Shown piece by piece: positions 1 through 5,262 of a stretch of 5,262 nt of DNA (positions within the stretch are counted from its first letter, which is position 1; every line of letters starts with the position of its first letter). This stretch comes from Terriglobales bacterium (GTDB lineage Bacteria > Acidobacteriota > Terriglobia > Terriglobales > Gp1-AA117): contig JASLFF010000633.1 of the NCBI GenBank assembly GCA_030150795.1, forward strand, positions 1 to 5,262, written 5' to 3'. The notes beneath the pieces were generated by a model. That model saw only the letters and a program-made list of their open reading frames with translations, was not told the DNA's origin and ran no database searches. Made by a program: the position numbers and the translations under genes.

Positions 1-1103
1 GCTATTACTTTGGGCCGATTAGCCGGAGCATTCGCCGCAGTGGTCTCATGCGAAGGCGGTTCATGCAAGGTATCTTCAAAGCCAAAAGGCGTCTTCTTAT
101 TTCCGGAAGATTTTTCCCTGTTGGACGCCTCGGTCGTCTCAGTCCGCTTTGCAGTGCTTGAATTGCTGGCGGCGACAGAAGGATTGGCGGTCGAGCGCGA
201 ATTAGTTCTGGTGGATGCCACCACGGTGCTAGAAGACGGCTTGCCGGTGTCCGGGTTTGGCGGCGCGTCCAAGGCCGCAGCGCTGGCCTGATAGCGCTGC
301 CAGCCCTCAGCTTTTCCGCCGTCTTTTACATAGGCTCGCCATGCGTAATTGGTGATCTCCTGCCCCTGCGGCGTTCCTGCGGTCAGATTGGCAGCGCGCG
401 CCAGATACCAGTAGCCGCGATACTGATCGCGGTTTTTTCCGTTCAACAGGACCAGCCCCATGCCATAAACCCACTGAGCATTGTTGGGATCGCTGGTGAC
501 TGCTTGTTCTAAAGCCATCCGCGCCTGCGGATAATCTTCCATCGCCAGATAACTCAAACCAACAGCCCCGTTGAGCATGATGGCCACTTGCTGCTTGAGC
601 ATTTGAAAGTTTCTATCCAGCATGCCTTCAGGCTTGGGCAACTGACCAAGGCTGCTCATGGCTGCATTCAACTGTGCCAGCCTGTTCGCTGCCGCACCTT
701 TATCGCGGGAAGCGGAAGACATATCCTGGTTGAGTGCGGCCACGGCTATGGGATTGCCGGGCGAGATGGCCAACAATTCTTTTGCTCTCTGCGTGCTCTG
801 TGACTGATGCCCTAAACGGAGATGGTCCCAGACAAGAAATTCCAGCGCGTCAGTTTTCAACTTGCTCCCACCGGCCATCGAGAGATACCGATCCATGGCC
901 GTAATGCGCTCTGAGATGGTTGACTGCTTGATGGCATCAGCATAGGCGCTAAGACTGCTTCCGGCAGATTGGGCCTGCGCAGCGCAGGAAGATCGAGCAA
1001 GCGCAAGAACCAGAATGAGCAAGAGGCTGAATGAGACCCGCGGCAGCAATTTCAGCCACTCTGGAAAGGCAGAGTTGTATCCGGAATTTGTGCTCTGCGA
1101 CAT
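1..1103 (-). CDS. Exported TPR-containing protein, 3' end cut off
   Basis: This frame is open for 367 codons from ATG at 1103-1101 and runs off the left edge, so the C-terminus is missing. The start is supported by GAGAAGG five bases upstream. Residues about 22-37 are a hydrophobic segment (SLLLILVLALA) followed by CAAQAQS, which looks like a Sec signal peptide cleaved after AQA. The cysteine at 40 is preceded by RSS, which is not a proper lipobox. Residues about 178-207 fit a tetratricopeptide repeat (G182, Y185, A194, A201, P206). Residues about 209-242 look like a second, degenerate one, and 103-118 like part of an earlier one. From about residue 283 the protein becomes a Ser/Thr/Asn/Ala-rich low-complexity tail with no domain I recognise. 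TPRs usually mediate protein-protein contacts, so a periplasmic or envelope scaffold role is inference. A strong terminator separates it from lon upstream, and I see no convincing promoter in 1104-1212. The exact function is unknown. Confidence 0.85.
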   Translation of the reverse strand, partial: MSQSTNSGYNSAFPEWLKLLPRVSFSLLLILVLALARSSCAAQAQSAGSSLSAYADAIKQSTISERITAMDRYLSMAGGSKLKTDALEFLVWDHLRLGHQSQSTQRAKELLAISPGNPIAVAALNQDMSSASRDKGAAANRLAQLNAAMSSLGQLPKPEGMLDRNFQMLKQQVAIMLNGAVGLSYLAMEDYPQARMALEQAVTSDPNNAQWVYGMGLVLLNGKNRDQYRGYWYLARAANLTAGTPQGQEITNYAWRAYVKDGGKAEGWQRYQASAAALDAPPNPDTGKPSSSTVVASTRTNSRSTANPSVAASNSSTAKRTETTEASNREKSSGNKKTPFGFEDTLHEPPSHETTAANAPANRPKVI

Positions 1104-1212
1104 GAGGCCTTCTCGGAATGGTGGTTTATCTGCTGTTTTGGATGCTTCTAGCTATGCTGCTGCTGGCCGGAAACTCACCTTAAACGTGGGATTAGGTAGA
1201 GAAAAAGTGCCA

Positions 1213-1248
1213 GCAAAGAAAAAGGACAGGGAGTGTTCCCTGCCCTTT
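1213..1248 (-). terminator. Rho-independent terminator of lon
   Basis: On the minus strand, 13 bases after the lon stop codon, AAAGGGCAGGGA (1248-1237) pairs with TCCCTGTCCTTT (1232-1221) around the four-base loop ACAC. The result is a 12-bp stem with a single G-U wobble, followed by a T-rich run (TTCTTT, continuing the T's of the stem end). On the plus strand the wobble becomes an A-C mismatch and no good T-run follows closely, so the signal points to termination of lon. It should isolate the TPR gene from lon transcription. Confidence 0.9.
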
Positions 1249-1261
1249 AAAGTTCGATTTT

Positions 1262-3715
1262 TTAGACGTTGCTTAGCACGCGCTCGCGCGTTTCCGCGTC
1301 CTGCCGCTCTTCCTGGCGCGAGCCAGGCAGAGCGACCTCAAGCACTTCTTCAATCGTACTGACGAAGTGCACGTTCAGTCCTTCCAGTTGTTCCGGCGTC
1401 AAGTCTTCTTCCACGTTCATGCGATTGTCCGCGGGGAAGAGAATGTCTTTCACCCCAGCGCGCTTTGCGGCCAGGAATTTTTCCTTCACTCCGCCTATCG
1501 GCAGAACATTACCGCTCAGCGTCAACTCACCAGTCATGCCCGTCAGCGGGCGCACCGGCGTGTCTTTTAAGAGTGAAACCAGCGCAGTGGCCATCGTTAC
1601 ACCTGCAGAGGGACCATCTTTGGGGATGGCGCCCGCAGGCACGTGGATGTGAATGTCATGGTCCTTGAAAAACTCTTCTGGGATCGCGAGTTTGTCTGCG
1701 TTCGACCGCACCCATGTCAAAGCTGCCTGCATGGACTCCTGCATCACCTGGCCGATCTGTCCGGTCATGGTAAAACCGCCCTTGCCCTTCATCTTGTTGG
1801 CTTCGATGAAAAGAATGTCGCCGCCCGCGGGCGTCCATGCCAAGCCCACGGCCACGCCGGGACGCTTGGTGCGCTCGGCAATTTCCGTATCGATGCGGAT
1901 CTTAATGCCGCCCAGAAATTCCTGGACTGTCTGCGTGGTCACAACCAGCTTTTCGGTGTGCCCTTCAGCAATGCGGCGCGCCTGTTTGCGGCACATGGTG
2001 CCGATATTCCGCTCCAGGTTGCGCACTCCGGCTTCACGCGTGTAATGCCGGCTGATGAAACGGACGGCCTCTTCCGGAATCTCAATCTGGTCTTTCGTCA
2101 GGCCGTTTTCTTCAATCTGCTTGGGAATCAGATAGCGCTCCGCGATGTGCGCCTTATCGTCTTCGGTGTAACCCTGAAGTTCAATAATTTCCATACGATC
2201 GCGCAGCGGTTCGGGAATCGTATCGAGCATGTTGGCCGTGCAGATGAACAACACTTTCGAGAGGTCAAATGGCACGTCCAGGTAGTTATCGCGGAACGTG
2301 GAGTTCTGTTCCGGATCAAGCGTTTCCAGCAGCGCCGATGAAGGATCGCCACGGAAATCGCGTCCGAGTTTGTCTACTTCGTCCAGCACAAAGACCGGAT
2401 CGTTGGTCTCCGCGCGGCGCAGGCCCTGCATGATCTGTCCGGGCAAAGCGCCAATGTATGTACGGCGATGGCCACGAATTTCCGCTTCATCATGCACGCC
2501 GCCCAGTGAGAGGCGCACAAATTTCCGCTCCAGCGCGCGCGCAATGCTGCGCCCGAGCGAAGTCTTTCCCACGCCGGGAGGTCCCACAAAGCAGAGGATT
2601 GGGCCTTTCATGCTCGGCTTCAACCGGCGCACGGAGAGGTAATCCAGAATGCGGTCTTTTACTTTCTTGAGATCGTAGTGGTCTGCGTCCAGCACCTCGG
2701 CCGCTTTCTTGATGTCCACCACAACGCCGCTCGACTTGGCCCACGGCAAAACCGCCAGCCACTCAATGTAATTGCGCGTCACGGAATAGTCCGCCGCCAT
2801 GGGAGACATGCGGGCCAACCGGTTCAGTTCCTTGGTGGCTTCCTTCTTTACTTCTTCAGGCATTCCCGCAGCTTCAATCTTCTGCCGCAGGTCATCCACA
2901 TCGCGCTGGGTTTCATCCTGCTCGCCCAGTTCTTTCTGGATGGCCTTCATCTGCTCGCGCAAATAATATTCGCGCTGCGACTGCTGCACCTGGTCCTGAA
3001 CTTCATTCTGGATCTTGTTGCGCAGCTGCTGTACTTCCAGCTCTTTGGCTAGATGATGGTTAATTGCCTGCAGCCGGTGGCTAACGTCCGGCGTTTCCAG
3101 GATTTCCTGTTTGTCTTTGGTTGATAGAAATGGCAGCGACGAGGCGACAAAGTCCACCAGCCTACCTGGCTCTTCAATGTTGATGGCCACGGTCTGTAGT
3201 TCGTCGGACAACGTCGGCGATCCAGCCACGATCTGCTGGAACAAAGTCAAAACATTGCGCTGCAACGCCTCGACTTCCGGCGACGATTCCGGTTCCGCGT
3301 CAGGAATCGGCTCAACGTTGGCACGGAGGAACGGCGTAAGCTGGGTAAAGTCCTGCAGTTTGCCGCGCGTCAGGCCTTCAGTAAAAACAAATAGGCTCTG
3401 GTTCGGCATCTTGACCACTTTATGGACTGTGGCCAGGGTTCCAATGGCATATAAATCAGTAGGTTGCGGTGCATCGACGCGGGCTTCACGCTGGGCCACC
3501 ACCAGGATGGTCTTTTCTTCCCCTAGCGAATTGATCAGCTGAATAGAGCTCTCGCGCCCTACCGTGAGCGGCAGGACTGCATGCGGGAACAGTACCGTGT
3601 CACGAACCGGCAGGACCGGTATGCTCTTTTGCTGCTCTTCACTTAATGTTGGGCGCTGATCGGGCGTCACCGCGATAGGTTCAATATTGCTTGTTGTTTT
3701 TATTTCAGACGCCAT
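1262..3715 (-). CDS. lon: Lon ATP-dependent serine protease (endopeptidase La)
   Basis: This is a complete 817-residue bacterial LonA, close to the usual length of 780-820. Cytoplasmic hexameric Lon unfolds and degrades misfolded and short-lived regulatory proteins using ATP. Residues about 32-225 form the N-terminal substrate-binding domain, starting at IPVLPVRDTVLFP. A Gln/Glu-rich helical, probably coiled-coil stretch follows at about 225-300. The AAA+ module has Walker A GPPGVGKT (378-385), pore-loop Y420-I421, Walker B VFVLDEVDK (441-449), sensor-1 N495, arginine finger R507 in LRDRMEI, and sensor-2 R565 in GVRNLER. The protease domain (about 605-795) has the catalytic serine S703 in PKDGPSAG and the catalytic lysine K744 in GGVKEK. 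No key residue is missing. A charged tail (797-817) follows the last conserved segment. The ATG at 3715 is preceded by AAGGA seven bases upstream, which supports the start. The gene lies 202 bases downstream of pheA on the same strand and ends in its own terminator. Confidence 0.98.
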   Translation of the reverse strand: MASEIKTTSNIEPIAVTPDQRPTLSEEQQKSIPVLPVRDTVLFPHAVLPLTVGRESSIQLINSLGEEKTILVVAQREARVDAPQPTDLYAIGTLATVHKVVKMPNQSLFVFTEGLTRGKLQDFTQLTPFLRANVEPIPDAEPESSPEVEALQRNVLTLFQQIVAGSPTLSDELQTVAINIEEPGRLVDFVASSLPFLSTKDKQEILETPDVSHRLQAINHHLAKELEVQQLRNKIQNEVQDQVQQSQREYYLREQMKAIQKELGEQDETQRDVDDLRQKIEAAGMPEEVKKEATKELNRLARMSPMAADYSVTRNYIEWLAVLPWAKSSGVVVDIKKAAEVLDADHYDLKKVKDRILDYLSVRRLKPSMKGPILCFVGPPGVGKTSLGRSIARALERKFVRLSLGGVHDEAEIRGHRRTYIGALPGQIMQGLRRAETNDPVFVLDEVDKLGRDFRGDPSSALLETLDPEQNSTFRDNYLDVPFDLSKVLFICTANMLDTIPEPLRDRMEIIELQGYTEDDKAHIAERYLIPKQIEENGLTKDQIEIPEEAVRFISRHYTREAGVRNLERNIGTMCRKQARRIAEGHTEKLVVTTQTVQEFLGGIKIRIDTEIAERTKRPGVAVGLAWTPAGGDILFIEANKMKGKGGFTMTGQIGQVMQESMQAALTWVRSNADKLAIPEEFFKDHDIHIHVPAGAIPKDGPSAGVTMATALVSLLKDTPVRPLTGMTGELTLSGNVLPIGGVKEKFLAAKRAGVKDILFPADNRMNVEEDLTPEQLEGLNVHFVSTIEEVLEVALPGSRQEERQDAETRERVLSNV

Positions 3716-3796
3716 AAATTTATCCTTGATATAAGTACGCTCACATTTGATGATCGCACTATTCGAAAAGATGCAGTCAGGGCACTAAAGAGACGA

Positions 3797-3802
3797 ATTG
3801 TA
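3797..3802 (-). promoter_or_regulatory. Predicted -10 element of the lon promoter
   Basis: TACAAT on the minus strand matches the sigma70 -10 consensus at five of six positions and lies about 80 bases upstream of the lon start codon. It predicts transcription from about 3790 and a 5' leader of about 75 bases. The hexamers 16-18 bp further upstream (for example CAATAA) match TTGACA at only one of six positions, so the promoter lacks a usable -35. That fits a promoter needing an activator, and a palindrome sits exactly where one would bind. I found no sigma32-like or CIRCE heat-shock element in the gap. Confidence 0.45.
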
Positions 3803-3823
3803 CCATTGTTTTCTGTGGCTTAT

Positions 3824-3839
3824 TGTGACTTATGTCACT
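3824..3839. promoter_or_regulatory. CRP/FNR-family-like palindromic operator upstream of lon
   Basis: TGTGA-CTTATG-TCACT matches the classic CRP consensus TGTGA-N6-TCACA at nine of ten fixed positions. It contains the perfect inverted repeat GTGAC-TTAT-GTCAC. Its centre (3831.5) falls 41.5 bases upstream of the start site predicted from the -10 at 3797-3802, the standard class II activator position, where the site replaces the -35. The match and spacing are seen in the sequence. That a CRP-family protein binds here is inference. Confidence 0.45.
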
Positions 3840-3896
3840 TCGCCCGATACTGTACAACCTTGCTTTTTGCGTCACGGAAGCGCCCAGAAAGGACAC

Positions 3897-3919
3897 AGGG
3901 AGTTGAAGACCGGCTCCCT
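3897..3919 (-). terminator. Possible weak terminator hairpin after pheA
   Basis: On the minus strand AGGGAG (3919-3914) can pair with CTCCCT (3902-3897) across an 11-base loop, overlapping the pheA stop codon. The following transcript (GTGTCCTTTCT) is T-rich but has no true T-run. The stem is short, so pheA transcripts may well read through toward lon. This is a low-confidence candidate. Confidence 0.2.
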
Positions 3920-4727
3920 ACTTCGCGCTCGAGTAAACCCCCAGCACCTTGACGACACCAGCAATCTCTTCCAAATGCTTGAGAGCCAGCTTCATGGCCG
4001 GCTCCTCGCCGCACATCACGTCCACATAAAAACGATACTCCCACGGCTTGCCGCGCACCGGGCGCGACTCAATCTTGCTCAGATCCAAATCGCGCAGGGC
4101 AAAAACGCTCAAGGCCTTGAACAGCGCTCCGGAGACGTTCTTAAGTGAGAACACCAGGGAGGTCTTATTGGCCCCCGCCCCGGCTCTTTTCTTCTTGTCG
4201 ATCAGGAAGAAGCGCGTGAAGTTCTGCTTGTTGTCCTCCAGGCCGGACATCAGCACTTTGCCGCCATACTCCTTGGCCGCCTGGCTGCTTGCGATGCCCG
4301 CTGTATCGCGCAGTCCTTCCGCCATGATGTGCTTGACGCTGCCCGCCGTGTCATAGAAAGGAACGGCCGCCACTCTCCGATGCTTGCGGAAAAAATTTCG
4401 GCACTGGTCCAGCGCTACGGGATGCGAAAGCACCTGGCGAATGTCTTTGAGCTTTACGCCCTGCGCGGCAATCAGGTTGTGCGCGATCCGCAACCGCATT
4501 TCCGCATGGATGAAAACATCGCGTTCCAGAAGCAGATCAAGATGCTCGCCCACGGGCCCCGCCAGCGTGTTCTCCACGGGGATGACTGCGGCAGCGGCAC
4601 GGCGCGAATCCAGCGCGTCAAAAACCTGAACTGACGTGGCGCACGCCCGCACCTCAGCGCCGCGCACAAGCTGCAACGCCGCCTGATGGCTGAATGCTCC
4701 CCGCTCGCCCTGGATGGCAACCTTCAT
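3918..4727 (-). CDS. pheA: Prephenate dehydratase (monofunctional, ACT-regulated)
   Basis: PheA converts prephenate to phenylpyruvate, water and CO2, the committed step to phenylalanine, in the cytoplasm. The 269-residue length is typical of the stand-alone enzyme, and there is no fused chorismate mutase. Numbering from the ATG at 4727, the N-terminus has QGERGAFS (6-13), then IPVENT (49-54), SHPVALDQC (101-109) and NFTRF (169-173), which holds the Thr-Arg-Phe motif of the active site. The C-terminal ACT domain (about 188-265) carries GALF (200-203) and ESRP (220-223), the motifs that bind phenylalanine for feedback inhibition, so allosteric control by Phe is expected. A GTG two codons upstream (4733) is an alternative start giving 271 residues. 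I prefer the ATG because GGAGGG lies nine bases before it but only three before the GTG, and because MKVAIQGE is the usual family start. No other aromatic-pathway gene is in the window. Confidence 0.96.
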   Translation of the reverse strand: MKVAIQGERGAFSHQAALQLVRGAEVRACATSVQVFDALDSRRAAAAVIPVENTLAGPVGEHLDLLLERDVFIHAEMRLRIAHNLIAAQGVKLKDIRQVLSHPVALDQCRNFFRKHRRVAAVPFYDTAGSVKHIMAEGLRDTAGIASSQAAKEYGGKVLMSGLEDNKQNFTRFFLIDKKKRAGAGANKTSLVFSLKNVSGALFKALSVFALRDLDLSKIESRPVRGKPWEYRFYVDVMCGEEPAMKLALKHLEEIAGVVKVLGVYSSAK

Positions 4728-4736
4728 CCGCACCTA

Positions 4737-4755
4737 CCCTCCCCCCTCCCCCCTC
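4737..4755 (-). promoter_or_regulatory. G-tract ribosome-binding region of pheA
   Basis: On the coding strand the pattern is G-A-G6-A-G6-A-G3, ending nine bases before the preferred ATG. The last GGAGGG is the Shine-Dalgarno sequence, and two further GGAGG copies lie upstream of it. The same run has enough G triplets, separated by single bases, to fold into an intramolecular G-quadruplex in DNA or mRNA. If it folds in the mRNA it would hide the ribosome-binding site. The composition is directly visible. Folding and any regulatory role are inference. Confidence 0.6.
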
Positions 4756-4762
4756 AATTAGG

Positions 4763-4768
4763 ATTCTA
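4763..4768 (-). promoter_or_regulatory. Possible proximal -10 element for pheA
   Basis: TAGAAT on the minus strand matches the -10 consensus at five of six positions, 35 bases upstream of the pheA ATG. It would start a leader of about 30 bases made almost entirely of the G tracts. No recognisable -35 hexamer occurs 16-18 bp upstream, so it is weaker overall than the distal promoter at 5019-5047. Confidence 0.2.
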
Positions 4769-4784
4769 AAGTACTTACACAATT

Positions 4785-4815
4785 CAACCCCGGGGATGTA
4801 CATTCGCAACCCCGG
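4785..4815. repeat. Direct repeat CAACCCCGG, two copies
   Basis: CAACCCCGG occurs at 4785-4793 and 4807-4815, spaced 22 bp start to start, about two helical turns. The 8-bp palindrome ATGTACAT (4796-4803) lies between them. Such spacing could suit a dimeric regulator upstream of pheA, but the copies may be chance. I do not recognise the motif. Confidence 0.3.
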
Positions 4816-4860
4816 TTTCTTCGGCTCCTAATTCTTGCTCAAATCGATCTTTAGGGCCCC

Positions 4861-4890
4861 CTTTGTGTTCCTTCGTGTCCTTCGTGGTTC
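4861..4890. repeat. Short-period repeat array 1, core CTTYGTG
   Basis: There are three units: CTTTGTGTTC, CTTCGTGTC and CTTCGTGGTTC. The cores start at 4861, 4871 and 4880, spaced 10 and 9 bases. The reverse strand reads as GAAGGACACGAAGG. I recall very similar motifs scattered through intergenic regions of Acidobacteria and other phyla, where they produce spurious predicted peptides such as PRRTRR, HEGHEG and TKDTKD. I could not check copy number here. It is non-coding in this window. Confidence 0.7.
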
Positions 4891-4909
4891 AAGGTTTTGG
4901 GGTTTCCTG

Positions 4910-4936
4910 ATCAGCGTCATCAGCGTGAATCAGCGG
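4910..4936. repeat. Short-period repeat array 2, core ATCAGCG
   Basis: There are three units, ATCAGCGTC, ATCAGCGTGA and ATCAGCGG, with cores starting at 4910, 4919 and 4929 (spacing 9 and 10). The period matches array 1, but the core sequence is unrelated. It lies 19 bases to the right of array 1. No open frame with a plausible start and ribosome-binding site covers it. Confidence 0.7.
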
Positions 4937-4953
4937 TAAGGTTTTTGCCTTCC

Positions 4954-4996
4954 CGATTCCGGCGATGACCCGCGATTACGTGCGATGTCGGCGATC
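4954..4996. repeat. Short-period repeat array 3, core GCGAT
   Basis: There are five degenerate units built on (G)CGAT, with CGAT at 4954, 4963, 4973, 4983 and 4992. The spacings are 9, 10, 10 and 9 bases. The bases between cores vary, so this is an old or loosely constrained array. It shares the 9-10 base rhythm of arrays 1 and 2 and sits immediately downstream of the predicted distal pheA start site. Confidence 0.6.
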
Positions 4997-5018
4997 TAAC
5001 AGTGGCCCAAATCGACCT

Positions 5019-5047
5019 ATGTTACTTCACTTTTTGTTTGCTGTCAA
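5019..5047 (-). promoter_or_regulatory. Predicted distal sigma70-type promoter of pheA
   Basis: On the minus strand a perfect TTGACA (5047-5042) is followed by a 17-bp A-rich spacer and TAACAT (5024-5019), which matches the -10 consensus at four of six positions. The predicted start is near 5012, giving a leader of about 285 bases before the pheA ATG. That leader would contain all three repeat arrays and the G tracts. It lies downstream of the 5104-5128 hairpin, as expected for a new transcription unit. The hexamers and spacing are seen. Activity is inferred. Confidence 0.5.
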
Positions 5048-5103
5048 GACTTTTGTTCATTGGGCCTGAAATTTGTAAAAGGTCGGCGAACTCGCAATTT
5101 GAA

Positions 5104-5128
5104 AGCCGCCGATTTCGCATCGGCGGCT
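5104..5128 (-). terminator. Hairpin terminator after the right-edge gene
   Basis: AGCCGCCGAT (5104-5113) and ATCGGCGGCT (5119-5128) form a perfect 10-bp GC-rich stem with a five-base loop. On the minus strand it is followed by TTTCAAATT, a short, interrupted T-rich stretch. On the plus strand no T-run follows. It lies 25 bases after the stop codon of the partial minus-strand frame at the right edge, so termination of that gene is the likeliest role. The weak T-run lowers certainty. Confidence 0.6.
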
Positions 5129-5153
5129 GCGTGTGCTCAGGAATTCCAAATCT

Positions 5154-5262
5154 CTACTTCGCGCTCCTCCGGGCCGCTCGCCGTTGCGGCGGAATGCCTC
5201 TCTCCGGCTTCTCCTCCGGTATTGGATCGGAGAGGTGGTGTAGCGGTTTGTCTCCCGCGGAA
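5154..5262 (-). CDS. C-terminal end of an unrecognised protein (partial)
   Basis: A minus-strand frame enters from the right edge and is open for 35 codons to TAG at 5156-5154. It ends in a Pro/Glu stretch followed by the basic tail PPQRRAARRSAK. The start is outside the window. Support comes from its strand, shared with every other gene here, and from the hairpin that follows its stop at terminator distance. Against it, the piece is short and another minus-strand frame is also open across it. Basic disordered tails occur on many RNA- or DNA-binding proteins, but no family can be assigned. Confidence 0.45.
   Translation of the reverse strand, partial: SAGDKPLHHLSDPIPEEKPERGIPPQRRAARRSAK

Larger units (their letters stand above)
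4728..5153. other. Gene-free region between pheA and the right-edge gene
   Basis: About 430 bases carry no convincing gene. The region holds the terminator-like hairpin, the distal promoter, three short repeat arrays, a 9-bp direct repeat and the pheA ribosome-binding G tracts, each listed separately. The one short minus-strand frame (4920-4828, 30 codons) has no ribosome-binding site and is translated repeat. I see no leader peptide rich in Phe codons, no T-box and no known riboswitch. Confidence 0.7.

Noticed and set aside
10..291. A 93-codon plus-strand open frame at the left edge.
   Set aside because: It is antisense to the TPR gene, whose frame is open for 367 codons with a signal peptide and a good ribosome-binding site. 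The shadow has neither.
1195..1215. TGGCAC on the minus strand, upstream of the TPR gene, resembling a sigma54 -24 element.
   Set aside because: The required GC at -12 is absent; the bases there read CT. It also overlaps the lon terminator tail.
1643..2341. A 232-codon plus-strand open frame, with several other long frames opposite lon.
   Set aside because: These are antisense shadows of lon. The minus-strand product has every Lon motif intact, while the shadow proteins show no recognisable domain or ribosome-binding site.
4828..4920. A 30-codon minus-strand ORF beginning ATG ACG CTG in the pheA leader.
   Set aside because: It has no ribosome-binding site and its middle (EPRRTRRN) is simply translated repeat array 1, a known type of spurious peptide. 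Phe codons are absent, so it is not a pheA attenuator peptide.
4728..5153. The possibility that the repeat-rich region is a CRISPR array.
   Set aside because: The units are only 9-10 bases with no unique spacers of 30-40 bases, the cores differ between arrays, and no cas gene is nearby.
5222..5262. A tRNA-like stretch on the plus strand (GGAGAGGTGGTGTAGCGG) resembling the 5' part of a tRNA gene.
   Set aside because: The D-stem does not close, because the bases opposite GTG are not CAC. No anticodon arm can be built before the window ends, and a minus-strand coding frame with a following terminator explains the region better.

Overview
The window looks like an ordinary chromosomal stretch from a free-living bacterium. 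My best guess is an acidobacterium (Terriglobia/Koribacter-like). That rests on the style of the Lon and PheA proteins, the exported Ser/Thr-rich TPR protein, and an intergenic block of GAAGGACAC-type short repeats of a kind I recall as common in that phylum. This is inference, not a measured placement. All supported genes lie on the minus strand, so the window reads right to left.

From right to left: (1) 5262-5154 holds the last 35 codons of an unrecognised gene, followed by a perfect 10-bp hairpin (5104-5128) that probably ends its transcript. (2) 5153-4728 is a gene-free stretch of about 430 bases. It has a good sigma70-type promoter (TTGACA, 17 bp, TAACAT), then three different short-period repeat arrays in a row, and finally a run of G tracts covering the ribosome-binding region of the next gene. 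(3) 4727-3918 is pheA, a complete monofunctional prephenate dehydratase with an ACT domain. (4) 3917-3716 is a 202-base gap holding a probable lon promoter, with a CRP-type palindrome centred at about -41.5 from the predicted start site. (5) 3715-1262 is lon, a complete ATP-dependent protease with all AAA+ and Ser-Lys dyad motifs, followed at once by a strong intrinsic terminator (1213-1248). (6) 1103 to beyond 1 is a gene for an exported TPR-containing protein with a low-complexity Ser/Thr-rich tail. It is cut by the left edge.

The genes do not form an obvious pathway. PheA makes phenylpyruvate for phenylalanine synthesis, Lon degrades damaged and regulatory proteins in the cytoplasm, and the TPR protein is probably periplasmic. 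The terminator after lon and the separate promoter signals suggest mostly independent transcription units. I found no mobile element, CRISPR array, tRNA, rRNA or new defence system. The parts most worth a second look are non-coding: the stacked repeat arrays inside the likely pheA leader, the G-quadruplex-capable pheA ribosome-binding site, and the CRP-like site in front of lon.
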